DNA of 64,000 bases from Peteryoungia rhizophila (lineage in GTDB: Bacteria; Pseudomonadota; Alphaproteobacteria; Rhizobiales; Rhizobiaceae), in the NCBI RefSeq assembly GCF_004912145.1, contig NZ_STGT01000004.1, forward strand, positions 248,001 through 312,000, given 5' to 3'. The notes under the pieces were generated by a model that saw only the letters and a program-made list of their open reading frames with translations, had not been told where the DNA came from and did no database searches. Position 1 is the stretch's first letter, and the number at the start of each line of letters is the position of its first letter. Shown piece by piece: positions 1 through 8,588 of the stretch. The translations under genes and the position numbers were made by a program.

Positions 1-167
1 AATCCATTTTGAAGTAAACTCTGGCCCGGCATTGCCGCACAAACGACCAACCTTATAGGGCAGGCCCAGTTTGAGATCATTGTAAATAACAAGCTCAGGC
101 AGCGAGGGCCAAGCTTTCTGAAAGAATTCTTCTGTAAACGCTAATTTCCGAGCACCTCTTTAAATAG
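1..167 (-). other. Unidentified reading-frame fragment open to window edge
   Basis: On the minus strand a frame without stops runs from just after a TAA near 168 to the window edge. It contains the short stretch CGNAGPEFTSKW, which faintly recalls the DNGPEFTS motif of IS3/IS481-type transposases, but the motif Asp is missing and nothing else matches. It lies directly behind the point where the decayed ABC exporter loses homology, so it may be foreign DNA joined there. No function can be assigned. Confidence 0.2.
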
Positions 168-370
168 ACTTCTCTGCCACTTGATAGCCAGAAGGCCGCC
201 AGCCGCGATCGCCGTCAGTGTCCAGTTGCCCGTCGGCAGGAGCGTGTCGATTAAGGCGGTGACGGCGAGCGGAAAGGCAGGCTCCATCAGACCGGAGAGG
301 ACGGCACAGAAAAATCCAGCCAGAACAGGCCCTTTCAAGGACGGGAATAGGCGAAAAACTGTTTTAGCAT
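150..370 (-). pseudogene. Decayed ABC exporter, N-terminal remnant
   Basis: From the ATG at 370 (AGGA seven bases before it) the frame reads MLKQFFAYSRP and then meets TGA where an exporter would continue with a Tyr-Lys pair. The same frame goes on as KGLFWLDFS, then one base is missing and the family-like reading continues one frame over as CAVLSGLMEPAFPLAVTAL. This is the first membrane region of a fused permease/ATPase (type I ABC exporter). Similarity ends after about 75 codons, with no ATPase domain. The gene follows fhuC by 30 bases and was probably the last gene of the siderophore operon. A nonsense codon, a frameshift and truncation together make it a clear pseudogene. Confidence 0.65.
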
Positions 371-400
371 GCGATGATCCTGTAATTGTCCACGGCACCC

Positions 401-1183
401 TCAAAGGGCGCTGGCGAGCGGCGAGCGGCCGGGACGTTCCACCACATCCATGGCAAGACCATAGACCCGGGACAAGGCATCCGGTTGCATCAGGTCATAG
501 GGCGTGCCGTTCAGCACAACCTTTCCGGCTTTGAGCGCAATGATGTGATCGGCGAAGCGAGCGGCGAGATTGACGTCGTGAAGGACGACCACGACCGAAC
601 GGCCGGCTTCCGACAGACGATGCACGAGGCTCATCACCTCGATCTGGTGGGCGATGTCGAGCGCCGAGATCGGCTCGTCGAGGAGGAGCGCCTTCGCACC
701 TTGAGCAAGCAGCATGGCGAGCCAGGCGCGCTGACGCTCGCCGCCCGACAGGCTATCGACGAGGCGGCCTTCATAGTCCGACAGACCGCATTCGACGATG
801 GCGGCTTCGACGGCCTCTCTGTCTGCGGCCGTTGGGCGGCCGAGCGCACCATGCCAGGGATAACGACCGAGCGCCACGAGCTGGCGTACCGTCATGCCCT
901 CGGCGGCGGGGGTGTATTGCGGCAGGTAGGCGAGTGCGCGGGCGTGGTCGAGCGCGGACCAGGTGTCCTGCGGACGGCCCATGGTGACGATCTCGCCAGA
1001 GGTTCTTCCGATCTGGCGGGCGAGCGCCTTCAGAAGCGTCGATTTGCCAGAGCCGTTATGGCCGATGAGGGCGACGGTGCGGCCTGCGGGAATGTCGAGG
1101 TCCAGGCTTTCGATCACCTGGCGCGACGTTGCGCGGCTGCCGAGTTCGATGGTCAGGTTTCGGATTTCGAACAGGTGCTTCAT
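401..1183 (-). CDS. fhuC: Siderophore ABC transporter ATPase (FhuC type)
   Basis: A 260-residue cytoplasmic ATPase that powers import of ferric siderophores through the FhuB-type permease. Walker A is GHNGSGKST near residue 41, the ABC signature is LSGGERQ, Walker B ends LLLDEP, and an H-loop appears as VVVLHDVNLAARFADH. This arrangement is typical of the FepC/FhuC group. The start is set at ATG 1183, inside a longer frame, because it overlaps the stop of fhuB as ATGA and gives the family's usual MKHLFEIRN-like beginning. The substrate cannot be read from the ATPase; hydroxamate siderophores are the usual cargo of this group. Confidence 0.85.
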   Translation of the reverse strand: MKHLFEIRNLTIELGSRATSRQVIESLDLDIPAGRTVALIGHNGSGKSTLLKALARQIGRTSGEIVTMGRPQDTWSALDHARALAYLPQYTPAAEGMTVRQLVALGRYPWHGALGRPTAADREAVEAAIVECGLSDYEGRLVDSLSGGERQRAWLAMLLAQGAKALLLDEPISALDIAHQIEVMSLVHRLSEAGRSVVVVLHDVNLAARFADHIIALKAGKVVLNGTPYDLMQPDALSRVYGLAMDVVERPGRSPLASAL

Positions 1184-3138
1184 CGCGTCCGTCTCGTCAG
1201 ATGCAGCAGGAGCCATGGCGATCCGATCAGGGTAGCGAACAGGCCGAGCGGCAGTTCATAGGGAAAGGCGGCCAGACGCGAACCGGCGTCGGCCAGCATC
1301 ATCAGGAAGGCACCGATGACCATGGATCCAGCAGCAAAGCCGCTTGCCGTCGTCAGGCCGAGCGCGCGGGCGAGATGGGGCGCCATGAGCCCGACGAAAC
1401 TGACGGGGCCGACCAGCACGGTCGCCGTTCCTGTCGCGATGCCGGCGGCGAGGAAAAGGCTCACCCGGGCAAGGCGCGACAGGCCGAGCGCACCGGCGAT
1501 CTCGGCCCCGAGCGGCAGGATGGTCAGCCAGCGCGCAGCGAGCAGACAGAAGTGGAGAAGCAATCCGGCCAAGACCAGCAGCACGAAAGCCTGAGTCATG
1601 CCGACCATAGAGGTCGATCCCGACAGCCAGGTGAGGATGACCCAGGCTCTTGCATCGCCACCGGACATCATGGCGGAGAGCACGGCTGTGGCGAGCGCAC
1701 TGATTGCCAGGCCCGTCAGCAGGATGCGGTCCGTCGGCATCCCGGTTCTGACCGCGACGCGCGCGACGACAGCCAGCACCACGGAGCCGCCAAGGCCTGC
1801 AGCGAGCAGGAGCGTCAAGGCATCCGGCGCCGGCATGAGGTACACCGCGAGGCCGAAGCCGAGCGCCGAACCCGAAGAGACACCCATGACTTCGGGAGAA
1901 GCGAGCGGATTGGAGGTCGTTCTTTGCAGAATGGCACCCGCGCCAGCGAGGAGCGCGCCGGCGGCAATCGCGGCGAGCAATCGTGGCAGGCGCAGGGGCA
2001 GGAAAGCCGAAAACTGATCCGTGTCGAGGAAGGTCCAGCCATCAGGGCCGCGGCCGAGCACGAGCCCTAGAAGCGAGCCGGCAAACAGCAGCGCCACCAG
2101 CACCGTCATCGGCCGCCAGGCCGAGCCGACTTGCCGCGTCTCGCCCGCCCCCCCACCGGCAGGCGGCGTGCGCCCAGAAAGCCTCGGCAAGAGGCAAAGC
2201 ATCAGCGGCCCGCCGATCAACCCGGTGACGGCACCGACCGGGAACATCTCGCCGACGGCCTTGTCGAGCAGCAACACGCCGCTGTCGCAGAGGAGAAGCA
2301 GGCCACCGCCCGCCACCATGCAGGCGATCATTCGCGATGCCTCGCGGCGAAAGCCGATTGCTCTGACCACCGTCGGGGCGGCTAGGCCGATGAAGCCGAT
2401 GAGGCCGACTTCGGCCGAGACCATGGCTGTCAAAAGGACGGCAACGGCGATGACCATGGCGCGGATGAGGCCAACCCGCATGCCGAGTGCTGCGGCCGTT
2501 TCCCCGCCGATCGACAGCAATCGCATCGGCCGTAGCAGAGCCAGCGCCACGACCAGGCTGAAACCCAGAACGACCGAGAGGCGGGTGACGGCGGACCAGT
2601 CCTGCTGGACCAGAGAGCCGCCGTTCCAAATCACCAGCGACAGGAGATACTGGCCATGGGCGAGCGTGAGCGCTGTTGCGAGGCTCGTGGCCATGAGCCC
2701 CGTCAACAGGCCGACCACGACAAGGCGACCCGGCTCGAAACCGCGTCTCTGGCCGATGAGGAAAACCAGTGCGGCGGAAACGGCCGCGCCTGCGAGTGCG
2801 ACCGGAAGCCGGCCGGGGGCGAGGAGCGCCGGCGCAAAGAGGGTGGCGCCGACAAGCGCCAATTGCGCCCCGGCCGACACGCCCAGCACCGTCGGATCGG
2901 CGAGCGGATTGCGCAGCAGGCGCTGCAGGAGGCTGCCCGCGAGCCCCAGCGCCGCGCCGACCAGCACCGCCACGACGGCGCGCGGCATGAGGCCATAGAC
3001 GAGGCGGATCTGTTCAATCGTACGTTCGCCTGCGGGAAAGAATGCGTATTTCCAGGCATCGACGGGCAGCAGCGCGTTTGCCGCGAGAAACCACAGCAGA
3101 GCGCCAACCATCAGGAGGAGGATGGGCAAGGATTTCAT
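1180..3138 (-). CDS. fhuB: Siderophore ABC permease, fused double-length (FhuB type)
   Basis: A 652-residue inner-membrane permease made of two homologous FecCD halves in one chain, the hallmark of FhuB. Each half has the pattern GxxLQRxxxNPLA.P.xLGVSxGA: GSLLQRLLRNPLADPTVLGV in the first and AILQRTTSNPLASPEVMGV in the second. Each is followed by many hydrophobic helices and a conserved GLIGFIGL or GPVSFVGLMAPH loop that contacts the ATPase. The ATG at 3138 overlaps the fhuD stop by four bases (ATGA) and starts with a membrane segment; the longer upstream frame starts inside fhuD. It works with the FhuD-like binding protein and FhuC ATPase on either side. Confidence 0.88.
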   Translation of the reverse strand: MKSLPILLLMVGALLWFLAANALLPVDAWKYAFFPAGERTIEQIRLVYGLMPRAVVAVLVGAALGLAGSLLQRLLRNPLADPTVLGVSAGAQLALVGATLFAPALLAPGRLPVALAGAAVSAALVFLIGQRRGFEPGRLVVVGLLTGLMATSLATALTLAHGQYLLSLVIWNGGSLVQQDWSAVTRLSVVLGFSLVVALALLRPMRLLSIGGETAAALGMRVGLIRAMVIAVAVLLTAMVSAEVGLIGFIGLAAPTVVRAIGFRREASRMIACMVAGGGLLLLCDSGVLLLDKAVGEMFPVGAVTGLIGGPLMLCLLPRLSGRTPPAGGGAGETRQVGSAWRPMTVLVALLFAGSLLGLVLGRGPDGWTFLDTDQFSAFLPLRLPRLLAAIAAGALLAGAGAILQRTTSNPLASPEVMGVSSGSALGFGLAVYLMPAPDALTLLLAAGLGGSVVLAVVARVAVRTGMPTDRILLTGLAISALATAVLSAMMSGGDARAWVILTWLSGSTSMVGMTQAFVLLVLAGLLLHFCLLAARWLTILPLGAEIAGALGLSRLARVSLFLAAGIATGTATVLVGPVSFVGLMAPHLARALGLTTASGFAAGSMVIGAFLMMLADAGSRLAAFPYELPLGLFATLIGSPWLLLHLTRRTR

Positions 3139-4037
3139 GCGGTCGCCAGAGCCTTGGCGAGACCTTCGGCAAAGGTGAGCGCCGAGGGCACGCCACCGAA
3201 GGCATTGGTGGCGGAGAGTTGATGGACGCGCGCCGCCTTGACCGGGACCAAGGCATTCCACAGCACCGAGCGCTGCAACTGCTCACGCGCTTCGAGCGGC
3301 ACCGGGCTGACGATGACGAAGCTGGCGTCCGGCATATCCGCGAGACGGTCAAGCGGTACGGGTGCTGCAAAGGAGAATTGTGTGCCGTCCTGCCAGGCAT
3401 TGGCAAGGCCAAGCCGCGTGAGCGTGGACCCATAGAGGCTGTCGAAGCCGAAGGCGCGGAAATGGCGGGCATCGCCGAAATCGATCAGCATCACCGGCCG
3501 GTCGGCATGCGCTTTCAGCCGGGCCGCGATCCGGTCGAACTGCGTCTCGGCATCCTGGCGCGAGCGATGTCCGGCCACTGGGTCGTCCAATCGCTCTGCC
3601 AGCGCCTCGATCGCGTCGAGCGCATGCGGCAGGGACGGCTCGCCGCGAACGAAGAACGGCAGGCTGAAGACCGGTGCGACAGCACTCAGAGCGGCCTCGT
3701 GCCGTGTGTAGAAGGGAGATGAGAGGATTAGGTCCGGGGCGGAAAACCGCAATTGCTCGAAATTCGGCGTGCCGCGCAGGCCGAGATCCAGCGTTTCCGC
3801 CGGCAGCGGGACGCTCGCGCTTTCGATGCGGAACCTTATGATTTCGCTGGCAGCCACAGGCACATGGCCGATCGCCCAGGCGGTTTCCAGCATGGCCCAG
3901 TCGATCGCCGCCAGACGCAGACCTGCGGCGCCTGATTGTGCCACAGGTGCGGCATGCATATGAACGGGAACACCGGCGAGTCCTGTCGCAGCGAACAGCT
4001 TCAAAAGGGCCCTCCGGCCATATGGTCGATCAAACAT
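3135..4037 (-). CDS. fhuD: Periplasmic siderophore-binding protein (FhuD type)
   Basis: A 300-residue binding protein that carries ferric siderophore from the outer-membrane receptor to FhuB. The N-terminus has a twin-arginine type signal (RPYGRRALLKLFAATG) followed by an Ala-rich cleavage region, as in several FhuD homologues. The body shows the class III fold pattern: LAAIDWAMLETAWAIG, then PNFEQLRFSAPDLILSS and a C-terminal lobe with FVIVSPVPLEAREQ. The ATG at 4037 shares one base with the receptor's TAA (TAATG), indicating translational coupling. The longer frame upstream only runs through the receptor's 3' end. Confidence 0.82.
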   Translation of the reverse strand: MFDRPYGRRALLKLFAATGLAGVPVHMHAAPVAQSGAAGLRLAAIDWAMLETAWAIGHVPVAASEIIRFRIESASVPLPAETLDLGLRGTPNFEQLRFSAPDLILSSPFYTRHEAALSAVAPVFSLPFFVRGEPSLPHALDAIEALAERLDDPVAGHRSRQDAETQFDRIAARLKAHADRPVMLIDFGDARHFRAFGFDSLYGSTLTRLGLANAWQDGTQFSFAAPVPLDRLADMPDASFVIVSPVPLEAREQLQRSVLWNALVPVKAARVHQLSATNAFGGVPSALTFAEGLAKALATA

Positions 4038-6112
4038 TACCACCGGACGGTTAGGGTTCCCATGACCGAGCGGCCCGCACCGTAGTAGCAACCGAAGGAG
4101 CCGCAATTGGCCACATAGGTTTCGTCCGTCAGATTATTCAGATTGACCGCGAGCGTCGCCTTGTCCGTCACCGCGTATTTTGCGGCGAGGTCGACCAGGG
4201 TCACGGGATCAAGCGACGCCGTGTTGGCATTGTCGTTGAAGCGTTCGCCGACATAGCGCAGACCGCCGCCGATCGAGAGGCCGGTGAGCGCCGTGTCCTC
4301 GGCGAATTCATAGCTCAGCCAGAGGCTTGCCAGATGATGCGGAATGTTCGCCGGCATTTTGCCGTCGTTGGAGCCGACCTGTTCGGCATCGGTATAGCTA
4401 TAGGCGCCCTTGACGCTCCAGCCCATGGCGATTTCGGCAGCACCCTCGATCTCAATACCGCGCGACTTGACCTGACCGATCTGGCGCGTCCCGGTGACGC
4501 CACCTTCGGTGACCGAGACGCTGACATTGTCCTGGGTGAGATCGTAGAAAGCAACCGAGAACAGGCCGTCGAAAGATGTCGGCTCGTATTTGAGACCGAC
4601 TTCCCATTGCTCGCCAGTGGTCGGCTTCAACACGTCGCCCGCGATATCGGCACCGATGACCGGATCGAAGGAGGTCGCGTAGCTGACATAGGGAGCAAAG
4701 CCGCTGTCGAAGAGATAGGAGAGGCCGACATTGCCAGTCGTGGCACTGTCCTGCTGGTCGATGATAGTCGCGCCGGATGTTCCGTGCTGGTCGGTCCAGT
4801 CATGACGCAGCCCGACGGTTGCCCGCCATTGGTCGAAGGACAATTCATCCTGGGCGTAGATGCCGACCTGTCCAAGCTTGAGATCGTTGGTCGACGTGTA
4901 CCAAGGCGCACCGACGATTGCCGGAGTGGGGCTATTTATGTCGAGCGCCGACGACGTCGCGAACTGCGACGTCGTGTTGTCGCCGTATTTGCGCAGGTCG
5001 ATGCCAAACAGCAGTTTGTGGTCGATGGCGCCTGTCTCGACCTCGCCGGAGAAACGCGTGTCGAGATTGGCCGTCCAGGTGTCTTCGTCCTGGAAAATCA
5101 CGCCGCGATTGACGGTCGACGGCGCCGTCAGGCTCGATACATAGAAACCCGCATAGTCCCAGTCGAACTTCTGATAACGGGCCGACTGGTCGATTGCCCA
5201 GCCGTTGTCGAATTCGTGGTGAAGCTCGTAGCCGATATTGGACATGCGGCGGTCGGACTCGTCGACCGAGGGATCGCCGATATAGAGATCGCGCAGGCGA
5301 TCGTCATTGCCCTTTCCAGTCAGCGCAAAGGGAATGCCGGCCGGCGTGATTGGCGAGTCTTTCTGATACGAGGCGAGGAAATCGACGGTCGTGGCATCCG
5401 ACGGCGACCAGCGGGTGGCAAGGCCCAGATAGCCGCGCTTGTTGGTCAGTTCGTCGATGTCTTCCTCGGTATCGCTCAACTTGCCGGTGAAGCGGGCCGC
5501 CAGCGTGTCAGACCAGGCCTTGTTGGCGTCGAGGAAAACTTCCTTGTCGCCATCCAGCGTGAAGCCGGTTCCGGCCTCATAGGCATCCCTGAACTGGGCA
5601 TGCTTCTGGACCATGTTGATGACGCCGGCCGGCGTGCCCGAGCCGTAGAGGCTCGATGCCGGCCCCTTAAGCACCTCCACCCGCTCCAGGCCATAAATGT
5701 CGTAGGACGGCGCACCCGACGAGCGCATCAGCCGCAACCCGTTCAGATACTGGGCATTGCGCATGTCGAAGCCGCGCAGAGACGGGCTGTCGAAGCGCGG
5801 ATCGGCGCCGAAGGGTTCGCCGAGGACACCGGCCGTGGTCGACAGCGCCTGGCCGAGGGTCTGGGCGCCGCGATCGTCCATCTCGTCGCGCGTGACGACC
5901 GAGACGGAGCGCTGCGTCTCCAGAACCGGCGTGTCCGTCTTCGTACCGGCCGCGGCGGACTTCGCCACATAGCCCTTTGTCTCGGCCGCCGCACCTCCCT
6001 CACCCGACACGACGATCTCCGAAAGCTCGGTCGTGGCGCCGTCCTGCGCGACAGCGCCAGCTTGAAGGGCAAGGAGGCTGGCTCCTGCGAAAAGTGCGAT
6101 CCTGATGTTCAT
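4037..6112 (-). CDS. TonB-dependent ferric siderophore receptor (FhuA family)
   Basis: An outer-membrane receptor of about 691 residues. It has a signal peptide (MNIRIALFAGASLLALQAGA then VAQ), a TonB-box-like SEIVVSG, a plug domain with QRSVSVVTRDEMDDRGAQTL and GLERVEVLKGPASSLYGSG, and a beta-barrel ending VMGTLTVRW with the usual aromatic last residue. The barrel contains LKPTTGEQWEVGLKYEP and NNLTDETYVANCG, both typical of the siderophore receptor family. ATG 6112 gives a normal signal peptide; ATG 6142 would add ten residues and cannot be excluded. It is the first gene of the fhuDBC-like operon and lies downstream of an AraC regulator in the same direction. The ligand is unknown; the transporter type suggests a hydroxamate. 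Confidence 0.87.
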   Translation of the reverse strand: MNIRIALFAGASLLALQAGAVAQDGATTELSEIVVSGEGGAAAETKGYVAKSAAAGTKTDTPVLETQRSVSVVTRDEMDDRGAQTLGQALSTTAGVLGEPFGADPRFDSPSLRGFDMRNAQYLNGLRLMRSSGAPSYDIYGLERVEVLKGPASSLYGSGTPAGVINMVQKHAQFRDAYEAGTGFTLDGDKEVFLDANKAWSDTLAARFTGKLSDTEEDIDELTNKRGYLGLATRWSPSDATTVDFLASYQKDSPITPAGIPFALTGKGNDDRLRDLYIGDPSVDESDRRMSNIGYELHHEFDNGWAIDQSARYQKFDWDYAGFYVSSLTAPSTVNRGVIFQDEDTWTANLDTRFSGEVETGAIDHKLLFGIDLRKYGDNTTSQFATSSALDINSPTPAIVGAPWYTSTNDLKLGQVGIYAQDELSFDQWRATVGLRHDWTDQHGTSGATIIDQQDSATTGNVGLSYLFDSGFAPYVSYATSFDPVIGADIAGDVLKPTTGEQWEVGLKYEPTSFDGLFSVAFYDLTQDNVSVSVTEGGVTGTRQIGQVKSRGIEIEGAAEIAMGWSVKGAYSYTDAEQVGSNDGKMPANIPHHLASLWLSYEFAEDTALTGLSIGGGLRYVGERFNDNANTASLDPVTLVDLAAKYAVTDKATLAVNLNNLTDETYVANCGSFGCYYGAGRSVMGTLTVRW

Positions 6113-6234
6113 GACCCATCCGACAAGACGTGAAGAATTCATGACTGATTAAGTCTTGTTTTGTGGCGGCGCTTGAAGGAAAGCGCCGCGATTTGATTGG
6201 ATCTGCTCAATTTTCCAATTCCGCCTTGTTTTCC

Positions 6235-7116
6235 TCAGTCTTGCCCGTTGCGCATGCGCCGCCACTGTGACGGCGGCAGGCCTTGTGACGCCCGGAAGAT
6301 GCGGGTGAGATGGGCCTGGTCGGCAAAGCCGGTCGCATCCGCGATTTCCGCCAGCCCGCGATCCGTGGTCAGCATCAGTTCCATCGCCGCCTCGAGACGA
6401 TGACGGGCGATCCAGCGCTGCGGCGTCTCGCCAGTGCTCCGAGCAAAGGCTCGGCTGAACCAGCTCTCGGACAGGCCGCAGAGCTGCGCCAGTTCGGCCA
6501 CGCTGATCCGCCGGGGAATGGCATTGGCCACATGCCGCTTCACCGCCGCAATCTGCCGAGGAGACAGTCCGCCACTGTGCTCCGCCCCCTCGCTGGACAG
6601 GTTCAGGACCTCCGCCAGCATGGCGGAGAGAAGGCCGTCCAGCATCATGGTCGGGCGCGAAGGCCGCTCCACCTCGTCGGCCACCATCCGGGCAAGGGTC
6701 CGGGCTACCGGCGCATCGGGGTCGCCTGACAGCATCACCGTCTCGCAGAGCTTTCCGGGCGGGATGAGACCGGCCAGACGTTGCTGCAGCGGTCCTGCCT
6801 CGAGGTGCAAGTCGAGATGGGAGAACCGCTCCCCAGCTCCCATGGCACTCCACAGGGGTTGCCCGGCCGGAACATAGACCATGGAGACGGGGGTCGTGAT
6901 GTCGCCGCTCTCGCTGGTCTTAAGCGACAGGCTCTGCGGCGGCGTGCCGAGAAGGACGACAAGACGCGGATCGGGTGACAGGTAGAAGCCGCCGGCATCC
7001 GCGCCGCTTTCCACATGCCATACATCCGCCACGACGCCCGGCCAGGTGCGCACGCACAAGGGCCGCAGCGTGCGGTAAGCGCGTGTTTGTGCCTGCATGC
7101 GTGGACGAAAGGCCAC
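6235..7116 (-). CDS. AraC-family regulator of the siderophore operon
   Basis: A 293-residue regulator with a variable N-terminal sensing region and a C-terminal double helix-turn-helix: RISVAELAQLCGLSESWFSRAF, then LAEIADATGFADQAHLTRIFR and GLPPSQWRR. A GTG start at 7116 is chosen because GGAGG lies six bases before it; ATG 7098 has no such site. It is transcribed towards the receptor operon with about 120 bases between them. By analogy with PchR/RhrA-type activators it probably senses the ferric siderophore and switches on uptake. That role is inferred from position. Confidence 0.82.
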   Translation of the reverse strand: MAFRPRMQAQTRAYRTLRPLCVRTWPGVVADVWHVESGADAGGFYLSPDPRLVVLLGTPPQSLSLKTSESGDITTPVSMVYVPAGQPLWSAMGAGERFSHLDLHLEAGPLQQRLAGLIPPGKLCETVMLSGDPDAPVARTLARMVADEVERPSRPTMMLDGLLSAMLAEVLNLSSEGAEHSGGLSPRQIAAVKRHVANAIPRRISVAELAQLCGLSESWFSRAFARSTGETPQRWIARHRLEAAMELMLTTDRGLAEIADATGFADQAHLTRIFRASQGLPPSQWRRMRNGQD

Positions 7117-7301
7117 TGAAGTCCTCCGGAAAGCGCCGCCTATGCGACCCGACCGGACGCATTGTCATCTGAGCCCTCAGCAGCGGTTAGTTCGTGTCGC
7201 ACTGCATCCGTACGTCATCTGCGACACGGCGTAGACGATCGCCGATAGCGGCATGCAATACACAACTATTTGAGTCAAGTATTTTCGTGCTGCCCAATTT
7301 C

Positions 7302-7493
7302 TTAGCCGTCTAACAGCCCTCGGGAGCCGAAACGCTGCCGCTCATTGGCCAGATCGCACAGCCTCGATTGCTCGTCCACGCCTACCTGCTCGTAAATTGC
7401 GAAAAACGCCTGCTCGTCAGCATCCAGTGGATCTAGCGCTATGCCACGCGCCAGATCGATGAGGAACGTTGTGCTGAACGGCAGCTGGAACAA
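7302..7493 (-). CDS. Small hypothetical ORF, possible gene remnant
   Basis: A 63-residue frame with codon use and composition like real coding sequence (ALDPLDADEQAFFAIYEQVG, then LANERQRFGSRGLLDG and stop). It lacks an ATG or GTG; the only candidate start is TTG 7493 without a convincing ribosome site. It may be the 3' end of a gene whose 5' part was lost when the stress genes to the right were joined. The adjoining stretch 7117-7301 shows nothing else. Confidence 0.25.
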   Translation of the reverse strand: MFQLPFSTTFLIDLARGIALDPLDADEQAFFAIYEQVGVDEQSRLCDLANERQRFGSRGLLDG

Positions 7494-7515
7494 CCAAGTT
7501 GTCGACTTGACCCAT

Positions 7516-7540
7516 GGAACGGTTTCGACGGGGTTGAGTT
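7516..7540 (+). promoter_or_regulatory. EcfG-type promoter before the YciF-like gene
   Basis: GGAAC (7516-7520), sixteen bases, then AGTT (7537-7540). The alphaproteobacterial general-stress sigma factor EcfG uses GGAAC-N16/17-CGTT, so only the first -10 base differs. The implied transcript start is about 24 bases before the ATG at 7571. YciF-like genes are commonly in the general stress response, which fits. Confidence 0.45.
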
Positions 7541-7570
7541 CGACAGCCTTAACACAGGAGATTTTGAGTC

Positions 7571-8080
7571 ATGGCAGAAGACAGACGCAGCCTGTTCGTC
7601 ACTGGCCTGAAGAACGCCCACGCAATGGAGAATCAAGCGCTTTCTATCATCAAGCCTCAGATATCGCGGATTGAAAACTATCCGCAGGTCGCCAGACGCC
7701 TCGAGGAACACTATCGCGAGACTGAGGTACAGATGAAACGCCTGGAGGACATCCTGGCGAGCCTGGACGAGGACAACTCCACTCTCAAGGACTGGATGCT
7801 GTCGGCCACCGGAAGTATGGCAGCCATGGGTCACTCGATGGCGGACGACGAGATCTTGAAGAACTCCTTCGCAAATTTCGCCTTCGAACACTTCGAGATC
7901 GCGGCCTATAACGCCCTTCTCGTGATGGCAGAGATGGGCGGCTTCGAAGCATCGATTGCGGCACTCAGGCACAATCTTTCTGAAGAGGAAGGCATGGCCG
8001 GCTGGTTGAGCGATAACCTGAGAGAAGTAACCGCCGAGTTCGTCGCACGGCGCGAAGCCGGAGAGACCGCGAAAGTCTGA
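7571..8080 (+). CDS. Ferritin-like DUF892 protein (YciF type)
   Basis: A 169-residue all-helical protein of the DUF892/YciE-YciF family. The helices carry the expected carboxylate and histidine pattern: MENQALSIIKPQISRIENYP, LEEHYRETEVQMKRLEDIL, FANFAFEHFEIAAYNALLVMA and LSEEEGMAGWLSDNL. The family resembles ferritin-like di-iron proteins and is induced by stress; its enzymatic role is not established. AGGAG lies about ten bases before ATG 7571. A small membrane protein follows 20 bases downstream. Confidence 0.85.
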   Translation: MAEDRRSLFVTGLKNAHAMENQALSIIKPQISRIENYPQVARRLEEHYRETEVQMKRLEDILASLDEDNSTLKDWMLSATGSMAAMGHSMADDEILKNSFANFAFEHFEIAAYNALLVMAEMGGFEASIAALRHNLSEEEGMAGWLSDNLREVTAEFVARREAGETAKV

Positions 8081-8099
8081 AACAACATGAGGTGGCGGC

Positions 8100-8447
8100 A
8101 TGGCTGGCAAGACTGAAGTGACAGGCTCAACGTCAGCGCAACTCCGAGGGGACATCCAAGCGGGGATTACGGGAGACAAGCAGCCAGGTTTCGATCCTGC
8201 CATGGCCCCCCTTGAAACTGATGCCGAGGCCGGAGGTGTTGCCCTGCCAGCGGCTGACGTGGATGTGGAGCGAAAAGCGCAGCGATCTGGGAAGAAACAG
8301 GAGGTGTCCGCAGATCACGGAAGCGCGATGCGACCCGTGTTTTCGGGTAACCGCCCTCATTATCCAATGTTCTGGCCCGTGGTCTTGGTTTGCCTGGCGG
8401 CCATTTGTTTCACGACACTCGCTGTGACTTACCTGCTCAAGAGCTGA
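8100..8447 (+). CDS. Hypothetical protein with C-terminal membrane anchor
   Basis: A 115-residue protein of no known family. The first 85 residues are polar and probably disordered. The last 27 form one hydrophobic segment (MFWPVVLVCLAAICFTTLAV) ending in LLKS, so it is likely a tail-anchored inner-membrane protein. It follows the YciF-like gene by 20 bases, with an AGG-rich ribosome site in the gap, and is probably co-transcribed with it. Confidence 0.55.
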   Translation: MAGKTEVTGSTSAQLRGDIQAGITGDKQPGFDPAMAPLETDAEAGGVALPAADVDVERKAQRSGKKQEVSADHGSAMRPVFSGNRPHYPMFWPVVLVCLAAICFTTLAVTYLLKS

Positions 8448-8588
8448 ACTCGCTTGTCACGGCCCCTGCACACGCTGGAAACGACGGGTAGAAATGGTCC
8501 CAGCGTGGTTCAACCCGACAACATTTTCCATAGGTAGTCTCGACTCAACGTTTTCACGCAATGCCGAGATTCATTCAGAGAGATAAAG

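Noticed and set aside
4334..6133. Long plus-strand frame (about 600 codons) opposite the TonB receptor
   Set aside because: It is antisense to a clear TonB receptor; open antisense frames are expected at this GC content. No family features or ribosome site.
8460..8588. EcfG promoter before the alcohol dehydrogenase
   Set aside because: A CGTT occurs near 8549 but no GGAAC lies sixteen or seventeen bases before it.
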